Below are positions 8,732 to 17,146 of a stretch of DNA of 64,000 nt, one piece after another. Made by a program: the position numbers and the translations under genes. The DNA lies in NCBI GenBank assembly GCA_046351135.1, contig JAXLZA010000017.1:1-64000 (forward strand), in the 5' to 3' direction. Under the pieces are notes generated by a model that saw only the letters and a program-made list of their open reading frames with translations, did no database searches and had not been told where the DNA came from. Source of the DNA: UBA4427 sp046351135 (GTDB taxonomy: Bacteria; Myxococcota_A; UBA9160; UBA4427). Positions within the stretch are counted from its first letter, which is position 1, and each line of letters begins with the position of its first letter.

Positions 8732-9610
8732 CTAGCCGAGCACGCCCGCCGCGTGCTTCGCGAGCGTCTCGCCGATCATGGCCGGCGAGGGCGCCACGAC
8801 GACGCCGTTGGCCTTGAGGGCCGCCATCTTGTCGGAGGCCTTGCCCTTGCCGCCGGCGATGATCGCGCCGGCGTGGCCCATGCGCTTGCCGGGCGGCGCG
8901 TTCTGGCCGGCGATGAAGGCCGCGACGGGCTTCGTCATGTGGGCCTTCACGAACTCCGCCGCCTCTTCCTCCGCCGAGCCGCCGATCTCGCCGATCATGA
9001 CGACCGCCTTCGTCGCCGGATCGTCCTGGAAGAGCCGCAGCGCGTCGATGAAGTTGGTCCCGATGACCGGATCGCCGCCGATGCCGACGCAGGTCGACTG
9101 GCCGATGCCGAGGCGCGAGAGCTGGTCGACGGCTTCGTAGGTCAGCGTGCCCGAGCGCGAGACGACGCCGACCGGGCCCGGCCGCGTGATCTGGGCCGGC
9201 ATGATGCCGATGCGGCACTGGCCCGGCGTGACGACGCCGGGGCAGTTCGGTCCGAGCAGGCGCGTCTTGCTGCCGCGGATCGCCGCCTTCGCTCGGGCCA
9301 TGTCGATGACCGGGATGCCCTCGGTGATGCAGACGGCGAGGTCGAGGCCGTTCTCGGCGGCCTCGAGGATCGCGTCCGCGGCGCCCGGCGGCGGCACGAA
9401 GATGACCGACGCGTTGGCGCCGGTCGCCGCCACGGCCTCGCGGACGGTGTTGAAGACGGGGATGCCGTCCATCTCGGTCCCGCCCTTGCCGGGGTGGATG
9501 CCGCCGACGACCTGGGTGCCGTAGGCACGGGACAGGCCGGCGTGGAACGTGCCCATCTTGCCCATGCCCTGGATCAGGAGCTTCGTGTTCTTGTCGCACA
9601 GGATCGCCAT
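8732..9610 (-). CDS. sucD: Succinyl-CoA synthetase alpha subunit
   Basis: A 292-residue subunit of the TCA-cycle enzyme that makes ATP/GTP from succinyl-CoA. Shows the CoA-binding Rossmann part (LLIQGMGKMGTFHAG), the conserved LLGPNCPGV segment and the phospho-histidine loop (KRMGHAGAI, His near 247). Length is typical. It begins one base after the sucC stop, so the two subunits are translationally linked. Its position opposite korAB puts production and use of succinyl-CoA side by side. Confidence 0.97.
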   Translation of the reverse strand: MAILCDKNTKLLIQGMGKMGTFHAGLSRAYGTQVVGGIHPGKGGTEMDGIPVFNTVREAVAATGANASVIFVPPPGAADAILEAAENGLDLAVCITEGIPVIDMARAKAAIRGSKTRLLGPNCPGVVTPGQCRIGIMPAQITRPGPVGVVSRSGTLTYEAVDQLSRLGIGQSTCVGIGGDPVIGTNFIDALRLFQDDPATKAVVMIGEIGGSAEEEAAEFVKAHMTKPVAAFIAGQNAPPGKRMGHAGAIIAGGKGKASDKMAALKANGVVVAPSPAMIGETLAKHAAGVLG

Positions 9611-9611
9611 G

Positions 9612-10778
9612 CTAGGCCCCCTTCACGGCGGCGACGGCGAGCTCGCCGGCCTGCTTCAGCGTTTCCGCGGGCGTGATGTTGAGATTCGAGCGGGCGAGGA
9701 TCTCGCGGCCTTCCTTGGCCATCGTGCCCTGCAGCCGGACGACCAGCGGCACCTTGACGCCGAGCTCGTCCGCCGCCGCGACCACGCCCTCGGCGATCAG
9801 GTCGCAGCGCACGATCCCGCCGAAGATGTTGACGAGGATCGCCTTCACGTTCTCGTCGCGCAGGATCAGCTTGAAGGCCTCCTTGACCTTCTGCTTGTCG
9901 GCACCGCCGCCCGCGTCGAGGAAGTTCGCCGGCTTGCCGCCGCAGAAGTGGATCATGTCGAGGGTCGCCATCGCGAGGCCCGCGCCGTTCACCATGCAGC
10001 CGATGTTGCCGTCGAGCCCGACGTAGGCGAGGTCGATCTCCTTCGCGGCCCGCTCGCGCGGATCCTCCTCGTCGGGGTCGCGCAGCTCCGCGATCTCCGG
10101 ATGGCGGTAGAGCGCGTTGTCGTCGAAGTTGAGCTTGCCGTCGAGGGCGAAGAAGTCGCCCTCCTTCGTCAGCACGAGAGGATTGATCTCGACCTGCGAG
10201 CAGTCCTTCGCCTGGTAGAGCGCGTAGAGCGCCATCACGAAGGGCACGAACTTCTTGATCTGCTCGCCGTCGAGTCCCAGGCGGAACCCGAGATCGCGGG
10301 CCTGGTACTCGCGCAGCCCGACGTTCGGCTCGACCTGCGTCGTCAGGATCTTCTCCGGCGACTTCTCCGCGACGACCTCGATCTCCATGCCGCCTTCCGT
10401 CGACGCGACGATGGCGAACTTCTCGGAGGCCCGATCGAAGAGCACCGCGAGGTAGTACTCCTTCACGATGTTCGAGCCCGCCTCGACGTAGACCTTGCGG
10501 ACGAGCTTGCCCTCGGGCGGCGTCTGCGGCGTGTGCAGCGTCATGCCGAGGATCTGGCTCGCGGCCTGCTTGGCCTCGGCCGGGGACTTCACGACCTTGA
10601 CGCCGCCGGCCTTGCCGCGACCGCCGGCGTGGACCTGCGCCTTCACGACGACGACCGGCGACCCGAGCGCCTTCGCCGCGCGCTCCGCCTCCTCCGGCGT
10701 CGTCGCGAGCTGCCCGTTCGGGACGGCGACGCCGAACTCCCGGAACAGCGCCTTCGCCTGATACTCATGAACGTTCAT
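9612..10778 (-). CDS. sucC: Succinyl-CoA synthetase beta subunit
   Basis: A 388-residue ATP-grasp subunit. It starts MNVHEYQAKALFREFGV, has the ATP-grasp lysine region (VVVKAQVHAGGRGKAGGVK), the metal-binding segment (SQVEINPLVLT), and the subunit-interface/succinate site (NIFGGIVRCDLIAEG). ATG 10778 fits the family start. It is first of the sucC-sucD pair; the mdh gene upstream is separated by 100 bases that contain a hairpin. Confidence 0.97.
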   Translation of the reverse strand: MNVHEYQAKALFREFGVAVPNGQLATTPEEAERAAKALGSPVVVVKAQVHAGGRGKAGGVKVVKSPAEAKQAASQILGMTLHTPQTPPEGKLVRKVYVEAGSNIVKEYYLAVLFDRASEKFAIVASTEGGMEIEVVAEKSPEKILTTQVEPNVGLREYQARDLGFRLGLDGEQIKKFVPFVMALYALYQAKDCSQVEINPLVLTKEGDFFALDGKLNFDDNALYRHPEIAELRDPDEEDPRERAAKEIDLAYVGLDGNIGCMVNGAGLAMATLDMIHFCGGKPANFLDAGGGADKQKVKEAFKLILRDENVKAILVNIFGGIVRCDLIAEGVVAAADELGVKVPLVVRLQGTMAKEGREILARSNLNITPAETLKQAGELAVAAVKGA

Positions 10779-10848
10779 GTTCTTCGACCTTTCGAGCGGT
10801 CACCACCGACGACACGTCCATGGACCGCACTCTCGAACCGAGGTCAGC

Positions 10849-10870
10849 GAACGCGCCGTCCGGCGCGTTC
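10849..10870 (-). terminator. Hairpin after mdh
   Basis: A perfect 10-bp inverted repeat (GAACGCGCCG / CGGCGCGTTC) with a tight loop, 8 bases beyond the mdh stop on the minus strand. No U-run follows, so it may be a weak or Rho-assisted terminator, or a stabilising structure between mdh and sucC. Confidence 0.45.
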
Positions 10871-10878
10871 GCGATCAA

Positions 10879-11808
10879 TCAGAGCTGGATCTGCGAGATC
10901 AGCGTCCGCACGTGCTCGACCGAGGCGTCGAACTCCTTCTTCTCCTGCGGGTCGAGCTCGAGCTCGATGATCCGCTCGAGCCCGTTGCCGCCGATCACGC
11001 ACGGCACGCCGACGTAGAGCCCCTTCACGCCGTACTCGCCCTCGCAGAGGCACGCGCACGCCAGCACGCGCTTCTTGTCCCGTAGGTAGGCCTCGGCCAT
11101 CTCGATCGCCGAGAGCGCCGGCGACACGAACGCGGAGCCGGTCTTGAGCAGCGCAACGACCTCGCCACCCGCCTGCTTCGTGCGCTCGACGATCGCGTCG
11201 ATCTTCTCCTTCGAGAGGAACTTCGAGACCGGGATGCCCGCGACGGTGCAGTAGCGGACGAGGGGCACCATCGTGTCGCCGTGGCCGCCGAGCACGAGCG
11301 CCGTCACGTCCTTCACCGACACGCCGAGCTCCCACGCCACGAAGCTGCGGAAGCGCGTCGAGTCGAGCACGCCGGCCATGCCGATCACGCGGTTCTTCGG
11401 GAAGCCCGAGATCTGCTTGAAGGTGTAGACCATCGCGTCGAGCGGGTTCGAGATCACGATCACGAAGGCGTTCGGCGCGTGCTTCTTCACGCCCTCGGCG
11501 ACCTGCTTCATGATCGAGAGGTTCGTCTTGAGGAGATCGTCGCGGCTCATGCCCGGCTTGCGCGCGAGGCCCGCGGTGATGATGACGACGTCGGCGCCGG
11601 CGATGCCCGCGTAGTCGTTGCAGCCGCTGATCTTCGCGTCGCTGCCGACGAGCGGCGAGCCTTCCGCCATGTCGAGCGCCTTGCCCTGGGGCAACCCTTC
11701 CACGACGTCGAAGATCACGACGTCTCCGAGCTCGCGATACGCGGCCTGCTCCGCGAGCACGCCCCCGATGTTGCCCCCGCCGATCAGCGCGATCTTCGGC
11801 CTTGCCAT
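10879..11808 (-). CDS. mdh: Malate dehydrogenase (LDH-like type)
   Basis: A 309-residue NAD-dependent dehydrogenase interconverting malate and oxaloacetate. Motifs: NAD loop IALIGGGNIGG at the N-terminus; GLARKPGMSR, whose arginine after the loop residues specifies malate over lactate; ISNPLDAMVY; and catalytic GGHGDTMVP (His near 176). ATG 11808 has GGAGGG 9 bases upstream. It is part of a minus-strand TCA block with sucCD. Length and sequence fit the lactate-dehydrogenase-like MDH found across many bacterial phyla rather than the enterobacterial type. Confidence 0.96.
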   Translation of the reverse strand: MARPKIALIGGGNIGGVLAEQAAYRELGDVVIFDVVEGLPQGKALDMAEGSPLVGSDAKISGCNDYAGIAGADVVIITAGLARKPGMSRDDLLKTNLSIMKQVAEGVKKHAPNAFVIVISNPLDAMVYTFKQISGFPKNRVIGMAGVLDSTRFRSFVAWELGVSVKDVTALVLGGHGDTMVPLVRYCTVAGIPVSKFLSKEKIDAIVERTKQAGGEVVALLKTGSAFVSPALSAIEMAEAYLRDKKRVLACACLCEGEYGVKGLYVGVPCVIGGNGLERIIELELDPQEKKEFDASVEHVRTLISQIQL

Positions 11809-11907
11809 GGATTCCGGTCCCTCCCCTTTTGATTGCCCGGATCGTGTCGTGCCCGGGTCCTTCGTCCGTTCGAGCCGGGCTCCCGGCCCGACCCTCCGAT
11901 TCCAAGC

Positions 11908-11925
11908 GCGGAACCCCGGTTCCGC
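11908..11925 (-). terminator. Hairpin after aspS
   Basis: A perfect 8-bp inverted repeat (GCGGAACC / GGTTCCGC) starting 6 bases past the aspS stop, read on the minus strand. Downstream sequence is only mildly U-rich (CTTGG), so terminator strength is uncertain. Confidence 0.5.
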
Positions 11926-11931
11926 TCCGAT

Positions 11932-13737
11932 TCACACCGGCGCGAGCCGCACCCTCAGCGAGAGCTCCTCGAGCTGCCCTTCGTCGACCGGCGACGGCGC
12001 CTCCATCAGGAGGTCCTGGCCGCGCTGGCTCTTCGGGAACGGGATCACGTCGCGCAGGCTCTCGACGCCGGCGAGCTTCATGACCCAGCGATCGAAGCCG
12101 AAGGCGAAGCCGCCGTGGGGCGGGGCGCCGGTATCGAGGGCGTCGAGCATGAAGCCGAAGCTCTGCTCCATCTTCTCCGGGCTGTAGCCCATGATCGCGA
12201 GGCATCGGCGCTGCACGTCGCTGCGGTGGTTGCGCAGGCTGCCGGAGCCGAGCTCGGTCCCGTTGAGCACGACGTCGTAATGGGTCCCGCGCACCTTCTC
12301 GGGATCGGTGTCGAGGAGCGGGAGATCCTCTTCGACGGGGGCGACGAAGGGCTGATGCACGTAGGTCAGCTGGCCCTTGTCGTCGCGCTCGAAGAGCGGG
12401 AAGTCGACGACGAGCAGCGGATCCCAGGCGCGGCCGTCGACGCGGCCGAGGCGGCGGCCGATGTCCTCGCGCAGGCGCGAGAGGATGGCGTTCGCCTTGT
12501 CCTTCGCGTCGGCCTGGAAGAGGATGACCATGCCGGGCTCGGCCTGACAGCGCGCCTGGATGGCCGCGGTCTCGGCGGCGCCGAGGAACTTCGTGATCGG
12601 CGACTTCCAGGAGCCGTCGGCCTCGACCCGGATCCAGCCGAGGCCCTTCGCGCCGAGCTCCTTGCGCACGAACTTCTCGAGGCGATCGATCTCGCCGCGG
12701 GTCAGCTCGTCGGCCCGGGCGATCGGGAGCGCCTTCACGATGCCGCCACCGGCGACGACGTCGCGGAAGGCCTTGAACTCGCTCGTGGCGAACTCGCTCG
12801 TCAGGTCGACGAGCTCGAGCTGGATGCGCGTGTCGGGCTTGTCGCAGCCGTAGCGGCCCATCGCCTCCGCGTAGGTGATCCGCTTGAACGGCGTCGGCAG
12901 CGCGACGCCACAGGCCTGGCAGCCCTCGATCGTGACGCGCTCGAGCACCGCGAGGATCTCTTCGACGCCGACGAAGGACATCTCGAGGTCGACCTGGGTG
13001 AACTCGAGCTGGCGGTCGGCGCGCTGGTCCTCGTCGCGGAAGCAGCGGGCGATCTGGTAGTAGCGGTCGCAGCCCGCGATCATGAAGAGCTGCTTCATGA
13101 TCTGCGGCGATTGCGGCAGCGCGTAGAACTGGCCGGGATGGTGGCGGCTCGGGACGAGGAAGTCGCGCGCGCCCTCCGGCGTCGCCCGCGCGAGGATCGG
13201 TGTCTCGATCTCCATGAAGCCCTGGCTCGAGAGCGACTCGCGCACCGCCCGCGCGAGATCGTGGCGGGTCTGGAGCGCGCGCTGCAGCGGCGCCCGGCGC
13301 AGGTCGTGGAGGCGATGGCGCAGGCGGATCTGCTCGTCGACGTCGGTCTCGTCCTCGATCGCGAAGGGCGGCACCGAAGCGCTGTTCAGGATCCGCAGCT
13401 CCCGGGCGTCGATCTCGATCGTGCCGGTCGGAAGATTGGGATTGATCGTGTCGTCACTGCGGCGCTCGATCACGCCGCGGACCATGAGCACCCACTCCGA
13501 GCGCAGCGCGTGGGCCCGGGCGTGGGCCTCCGGCGCCGATTCCGGTCGGAACACGATCTGGACGAGGCCCGTCTTGTCGCGCAGGTCGACGAAGATGACG
13601 CCGCCATGGTCGCGCCGGCGGTGCACCCAGCCGGCCAGCACGACTTCGCTGCCGACGCGGGAAGCCATCACCTCGCCGCAGCGGTGGCTGCGGCGCAGCG
13701 ATCCCATTCCATCGAGCTCGATGCCGGTCGTCGTCAT
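11932..13737 (-). CDS. aspS: Aspartyl-tRNA synthetase, probably non-discriminating
   Basis: A 601-residue class II synthetase of bacterial type. The N-terminal anticodon-binding OB domain contains HRRRDHGG (residues 39-46). The catalytic core shows motif 2 (ARCFRDEDQRADRQLEFTQ), the bacterial GAD insertion (about 290-420) and motif 3 (GFAFGFDRWVM). In characterised enzymes a Leu after RRRD marks discriminating AspRS and a His, as here (His44), marks enzymes that also charge tRNA-Asn. So this one probably makes Asp-tRNA-Asn for amidation by GatCAB, which is not in the window. It is flanked by hairpins and probably transcribed alone from a promoter overlapping the end of the GGDEF gene. Confidence 0.96.
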   Translation of the reverse strand: MTTTGIELDGMGSLRRSHRCGEVMASRVGSEVVLAGWVHRRRDHGGVIFVDLRDKTGLVQIVFRPESAPEAHARAHALRSEWVLMVRGVIERRSDDTINPNLPTGTIEIDARELRILNSASVPPFAIEDETDVDEQIRLRHRLHDLRRAPLQRALQTRHDLARAVRESLSSQGFMEIETPILARATPEGARDFLVPSRHHPGQFYALPQSPQIMKQLFMIAGCDRYYQIARCFRDEDQRADRQLEFTQVDLEMSFVGVEEILAVLERVTIEGCQACGVALPTPFKRITYAEAMGRYGCDKPDTRIQLELVDLTSEFATSEFKAFRDVVAGGGIVKALPIARADELTRGEIDRLEKFVRKELGAKGLGWIRVEADGSWKSPITKFLGAAETAAIQARCQAEPGMVILFQADAKDKANAILSRLREDIGRRLGRVDGRAWDPLLVVDFPLFERDDKGQLTYVHQPFVAPVEEDLPLLDTDPEKVRGTHYDVVLNGTELGSGSLRNHRSDVQRRCLAIMGYSPEKMEQSFGFMLDALDTGAPPHGGFAFGFDRWVMKLAGVESLRDVIPFPKSQRGQDLLMEAPSPVDEGQLEELSLRVRLAPV

Positions 13738-13995
13738 CCAGGCTCCCGGGCCGCTCGGGTCCGAAGCAGCGCATCCGCGTTAGTCGTTCCCGATCCCACC
13801 CACGCGTCGTTCGGCCCGCCGGTCGCTCACCGCGCAGCCGCGGGCGGAACGAGGCTCGGCGCGCAGGCCGATCCTCGGTTCGACGACACGGGTTCGCGAC
13901 GGGGGAACGCGCTCTCGCGAGCGCGTCGGGCCGGAGCGGCGAGCCGCTCGGCCGAACACCGGGAATCCAGAAAAAACGTCGTGAAATCGGCGGGT

Positions 13996-14024
13996 TGGTT
14001 AGCAACCACGCCTCCCACTGTCAA
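13996..14024 (-). promoter_or_regulatory. Candidate sigma-70 promoter for aspS
   Basis: On the minus strand a perfect TTGACA (14024-14019) is followed after 17 bases by TAACCA (14001-13996). The -35 is ideal but the -10 is poor. It would give a leader of about 250 bases before aspS. The TGA inside the -35 is also the stop codon of the GGDEF gene. Confidence 0.4.
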
Positions 14025-14034
14025 TCGTGGGAGG
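14011..14034 (-). terminator. Hairpin straddling the GGDEF stop codon
   Basis: Perfect 8-bp arms (CCTCCCAC / GTGGGAGG) with an 8-base loop that holds the TGA stop of the diguanylate cyclase gene. A run of six U occurs only about 35 bases later (13976-13971), so it is not a textbook terminator. It also overlaps the candidate aspS -35 box. Confidence 0.45.
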
Positions 14035-15478
14035 GCCTCGCCGAGGGGCCGAGGTCGTCGGCCGAGCAGACGCGGTTTCGGCCCTCGCTCTTGGCCCGGT
14101 ACATGGCCTTGTCGGCGGCGTCGAGCAGGGCCTCGCGGGTCGTCCCGTGGCCCGGGCAGGTCGCGACGCCGATCGAGATGCTGAGCCGGAGCGCCCCCTC
14201 CCGGCCCGCCTCGAAGACGTGGCTCTCGATCCGGGAGCGGATGCGCTCGCCGACCTTCAGGGCGACGTCGTGGGGCGTGTCGACGAGCAGGATGGTGAAC
14301 TCGTCGCCGCCGTAGCGGGCGAGCGTGTCGACCTGGCGGACGCACTCGGAGAGCAGCCGAGCCAGCGCGCGCAGGGTATCCGAGCCGACGAGGTGGCCGT
14401 GGACGTCGTTGACCGACTTGAAGCGGTCGAGGTCGAGGAAGAGGACCGAGAGCGGGTTGCCGTAGCGGGCGGCCCGCTGGATCTCGTTGTCGGCGGTCGC
14501 CAGCAGGTAGCGCGCGTTGTAGACGCCCGTGACGTCGTCGATGAAGGCGCGCTCCTTGGCGTGGTGGTAGCGCTCGGCGGTCGCGAGGGCGGCGTTCGCG
14601 CGGCGCATGATCGTCTCGGCGGCGGCGAGGTCGAGGTCCCCGAAGCGGCGGCCGTCGGCGAGGATCCAGACGTGGCCGACCTCCCGGTCCGCCCCGCGCA
14701 GGGGCACCGACAGCAGCGCCCCCGGCGACTCGAGGCCGATCCGGCCGAGCACGTGGTGGAGCGGTCCCCAGGGCACGACGCCCAGCTCCCCCTGCCCCAT
14801 CGACGCCTCGAGCGTCTTCTCGTCGAGCAGCAGCCGGCAGAGCCGGTCGCGGGTCGGCTCGTCGAAGCCGCGGGCGACGACGCCGGCCTCGCGGGGCGCC
14901 GGCGAAGGCGAGAACAGCGCGATGCCCCGTCTTGCCGAGAGTCGCTCGAGCAGCAGCTCGAGGGTCATCGAATAGAGCTTGCCGGGGTCGAGACAGGCCG
15001 CGAGGGGAACGCAGGCCTGCTCGGTCTCGAGCCGGGAGCGGAGCTCGGCGCGCGCCGCCTCGGCGTCGAGCAGCTGGGCGACGACCACCGTCGCCATCGG
15101 CAGCGCTTCGACCTGGGCGGGCGGCAGGCGGTAGTGGATGCGGCCGTCGCTCGCCCGGGGCAGGTCGGCGCCCGTATCGATCGCGGGGAGGGAATCGCTC
15201 ATCGCGATGCGCGCCATCGCCGTCCCGGGCCCCTCCCAGGGCGCCCAGGCAGGGCTCTCGAGGATCCGCTCGGCCGTCGGACCGAGGGCGATCAGGATCA
15301 GCTTCGCCGCTCCGGCGGAGGCGTTGGCCGCGGCCTCGACCGACGCGAAGGCCGCGCAGGAGAAGCGCGACGTCATGCCCGCCGCGGCGAGGCCCGCGAC
15401 GAGACCGGCTTCGATCCGCGACGCGCCTTCTCCGACCAGCAGGACCGGAATCGGCGTTCTCGCATCCGAATCCGTCAT
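14021..15478 (-). CDS. GAF-GGDEF diguanylate cyclase
   Basis: A 485-residue protein predicted to make cyclic di-GMP. The C-terminal GGDEF domain (about 320-470) keeps the active motif YGGDEF, the substrate-binding LDLDRFKSVND region and an upstream RQVD, five residues before the motif, which fits the RxxD inhibitory site for product feedback. A GAF-like sensor domain lies at about 155-310. The first 130 residues look like a receiver-type fold (PVLLVGEGASRIEAGL) but lack clear phosphorylation aspartates. No membrane segment. It follows the PAS pseudokinase gene after 138 bases on the same strand; cotranscription with the Hsp70 operon is possible. Cyclic di-GMP often controls exopolysaccharide, and an EPS locus lies 16 kb away. 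Confidence 0.88.
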   Translation of the reverse strand: MTDSDARTPIPVLLVGEGASRIEAGLVAGLAAAGMTSRFSCAAFASVEAAANASAGAAKLILIALGPTAERILESPAWAPWEGPGTAMARIAMSDSLPAIDTGADLPRASDGRIHYRLPPAQVEALPMATVVVAQLLDAEAARAELRSRLETEQACVPLAACLDPGKLYSMTLELLLERLSARRGIALFSPSPAPREAGVVARGFDEPTRDRLCRLLLDEKTLEASMGQGELGVVPWGPLHHVLGRIGLESPGALLSVPLRGADREVGHVWILADGRRFGDLDLAAAETIMRRANAALATAERYHHAKERAFIDDVTGVYNARYLLATADNEIQRAARYGNPLSVLFLDLDRFKSVNDVHGHLVGSDTLRALARLLSECVRQVDTLARYGGDEFTILLVDTPHDVALKVGERIRSRIESHVFEAGREGALRLSISIGVATCPGHGTTREALLDAADKAMYRAKSEGRNRVCSADDLGPSARPSHD

Positions 15479-15616
15479 CGACGCTTCCTCCCGGCCCCGC
15501 GCGCGCCCGCTCTCCGGACTCCAGCCCGAAGCGGACGAGCACCGGCAACCGTGCTCCCAAACGCCTGATCGGGTTCTAGAGTCGCGGCCTTGAGGCGCGC
15601 TGTCGACCGATGGGCC

Positions 15617-16570
15617 TCAGTGGGTCGCGGCGGCGAGGCGCAGGGCCGTCACGCGACCGAGCAGGGAGTCTTCGACGAGGGCCACGTCCCCGCCCATCGC
15701 CTGGATCGCCTGGACCACCGAGTCCGGCGGCTGCCCGTCGGACCGGCGGCGCTCGGCGTCGGGCCGATCGACCACGGAGACGATCACACCCCGGGCCCCC
15801 TCGCCGCCGAGGGCGCGCGCGAGCAGCGTGATCGGCCGGTCCTGATCGGCCTCGGCGAGCCGGTGGCGCACGAGCTGAAGCAGCGCGCGCTCGAAGGCGA
15901 CGCCGCTGCCCACGACCCGCGGCAGGTTCGGCGGCATCAGGACCTCGAGATCGAGCTCGTGATCGGCCTCGCTGCGCAGGCGCTCGGCGGTCCGCAGGAC
16001 GCCGGCCGCGACGTCGAAGCGCCCCTGCTGCGACTTGCCGCCGCGGATCGCGAGCTGGAGCTCGCGCAGCCACTTGTGGGCGGTGTCGAGGGCCTGGATG
16101 CCGCGCTCGAGAGCCGCGCGCTGATCGCCTCCGAGGGCCACCGCTGCGGACGGGTCGCCCAGGCGGGCGAAGGCCCGCTGGGCCTCGGCGATCGGCTCGG
16201 CGATCTCCTCGGCGAGCCCCGCGAGATGATCCTCGTTCGACTGCTCCTCGAGCATGACCATGACCACGCCGACGCGGTCGTCCTCGGCCTCGATCGGCGA
16301 CGCGAGGCCGGTGTAGCCGACGCCGCCCTCGCGGATCTGGAGCCGCGCGGCCTGGCCCCGCCGGAGCACCTCGGCGGTCACCTTGAGCACCACCTCGCGC
16401 GACCCGCCCCCGAACACGGTCGCGAGCGACTGCCCGGTCGGATCGTCTCCCCCGGCACAGAAGCGCCGGCGGAAGCTCGGATTCGCATAGACGACGTGGC
16501 CCTCGGGATCACCGACGAGGATCGGCGTGTCGAGATGGCCGAGCAGCGAGATCTCTTCGGCGTGGCTCAT
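15617..16570 (-). CDS. PAS-domain protein with degenerate histidine-kinase core
   Basis: A 317-residue soluble protein. Residues 1 to about 115 form a PAS sensor domain (HLDTPILVGDPEGHVVYANP). A helical segment (about 120-190) sits where a dimerisation/phosphoacceptor domain would be, but no H-E/D-x-x-T/P phospho-histidine is present. The last 110 residues follow the outline of a HATPase_c domain (LLQLVRHRLAEA for the N-box; AMGGDVALVEDSLLGRVTAL for the final strands) without the N-box Asn or the glycine boxes, so ATP binding is unlikely. I infer a pseudo-kinase acting as a sensor or scaffold. Its ATG overlaps the stop of the upstream TPR gene by 4 bases, so it is coupled to the Hsp70 operon. 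Confidence 0.72.
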   Translation of the reverse strand: MSHAEEISLLGHLDTPILVGDPEGHVVYANPSFRRRFCAGGDDPTGQSLATVFGGGSREVVLKVTAEVLRRGQAARLQIREGGVGYTGLASPIEAEDDRVGVVMVMLEEQSNEDHLAGLAEEIAEPIAEAQRAFARLGDPSAAVALGGDQRAALERGIQALDTAHKWLRELQLAIRGGKSQQGRFDVAAGVLRTAERLRSEADHELDLEVLMPPNLPRVVGSGVAFERALLQLVRHRLAEADQDRPITLLARALGGEGARGVIVSVVDRPDAERRRSDGQPPDSVVQAIQAMGGDVALVEDSLLGRVTALRLAAATH

Positions 16571-17139
16571 GCCGCGAGCTCCAGGATGCCGGCCTCGCGC
16601 ATCCGGTAGACCGAGCGGAGCGCCTCGAAGCGATCCATGCCCGAGACCGAGATCAGGTCGCAGAGCGGCGTCATGCCGTCGATCATCGAGAGCAGGAAGC
16701 CCGCGGAGGGCGGCAGGTTCCGGCTCTGCAGGTTCGCGGCGCTCACGCTGGCCACCCGCGGCACGCCCGCCAGGTCGCCGAGCGCCGCGCGGTAGTGGCC
16801 GAAGAGATGCGCGCGCAACAGCTCGATCATGGCCTCGGTCTCGAGCGTGCGGTTGCCGGGCGCGCTCGAGAGCAGCTCGAGCGCCTCCTCGGGATTGCCG
16901 TCGTGGAGCATGCGGCGGGCATCGTCGAGCAGCGGGCGGCGCGAGGTTTCGTCCGACCGCGGCCGCGTGCGGCGATCCGCGTCGCGCATGTAGTCGAGGG
17001 CCTCGGCGTTGCCGGGGTCGACGTCGAGCACCTCGCGCCACGTCAGGAACGCACGCGCGACGTCGCCCGCCCCGTAGAACTCGAGGCCCTTCTGGAGCAG
17101 CTGCGAGACCTGCTCTGCCTTCGACGCTTTCGCCGACAT
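16567..17139 (-). CDS. Small TPR protein with C-terminal 'LLSxIDG' domain
   Basis: A 190-residue protein. A TPR-like helical pair lies at about residues 8-50 (KGLEFYGAGDVARAFLTWRE), a second helical region at about 70-125, and a C-terminal domain at about 135-190 with the motif GFLLSMIDGMTP followed by a helix ending GILEL. The same motif (GYLLSRIDGRTP) occurs at the N-terminus of the J-domain protein in this operon, so the two probably share a small winged-helix-like interaction domain. It begins 7 bases after the Hsp70 stop and overlaps the PAS gene by 4 bases. I cannot name a characterised family; a partner or adaptor of the Hsp70 is the natural guess. Confidence 0.72.
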   Translation of the reverse strand: MSAKASKAEQVSQLLQKGLEFYGAGDVARAFLTWREVLDVDPGNAEALDYMRDADRRTRPRSDETSRRPLLDDARRMLHDGNPEEALELLSSAPGNRTLETEAMIELLRAHLFGHYRAALGDLAGVPRVASVSAANLQSRNLPPSAGFLLSMIDGMTPLCDLISVSGMDRFEALRSVYRMREAGILELAA

Positions 17140-17146
17140 ACGCCCC

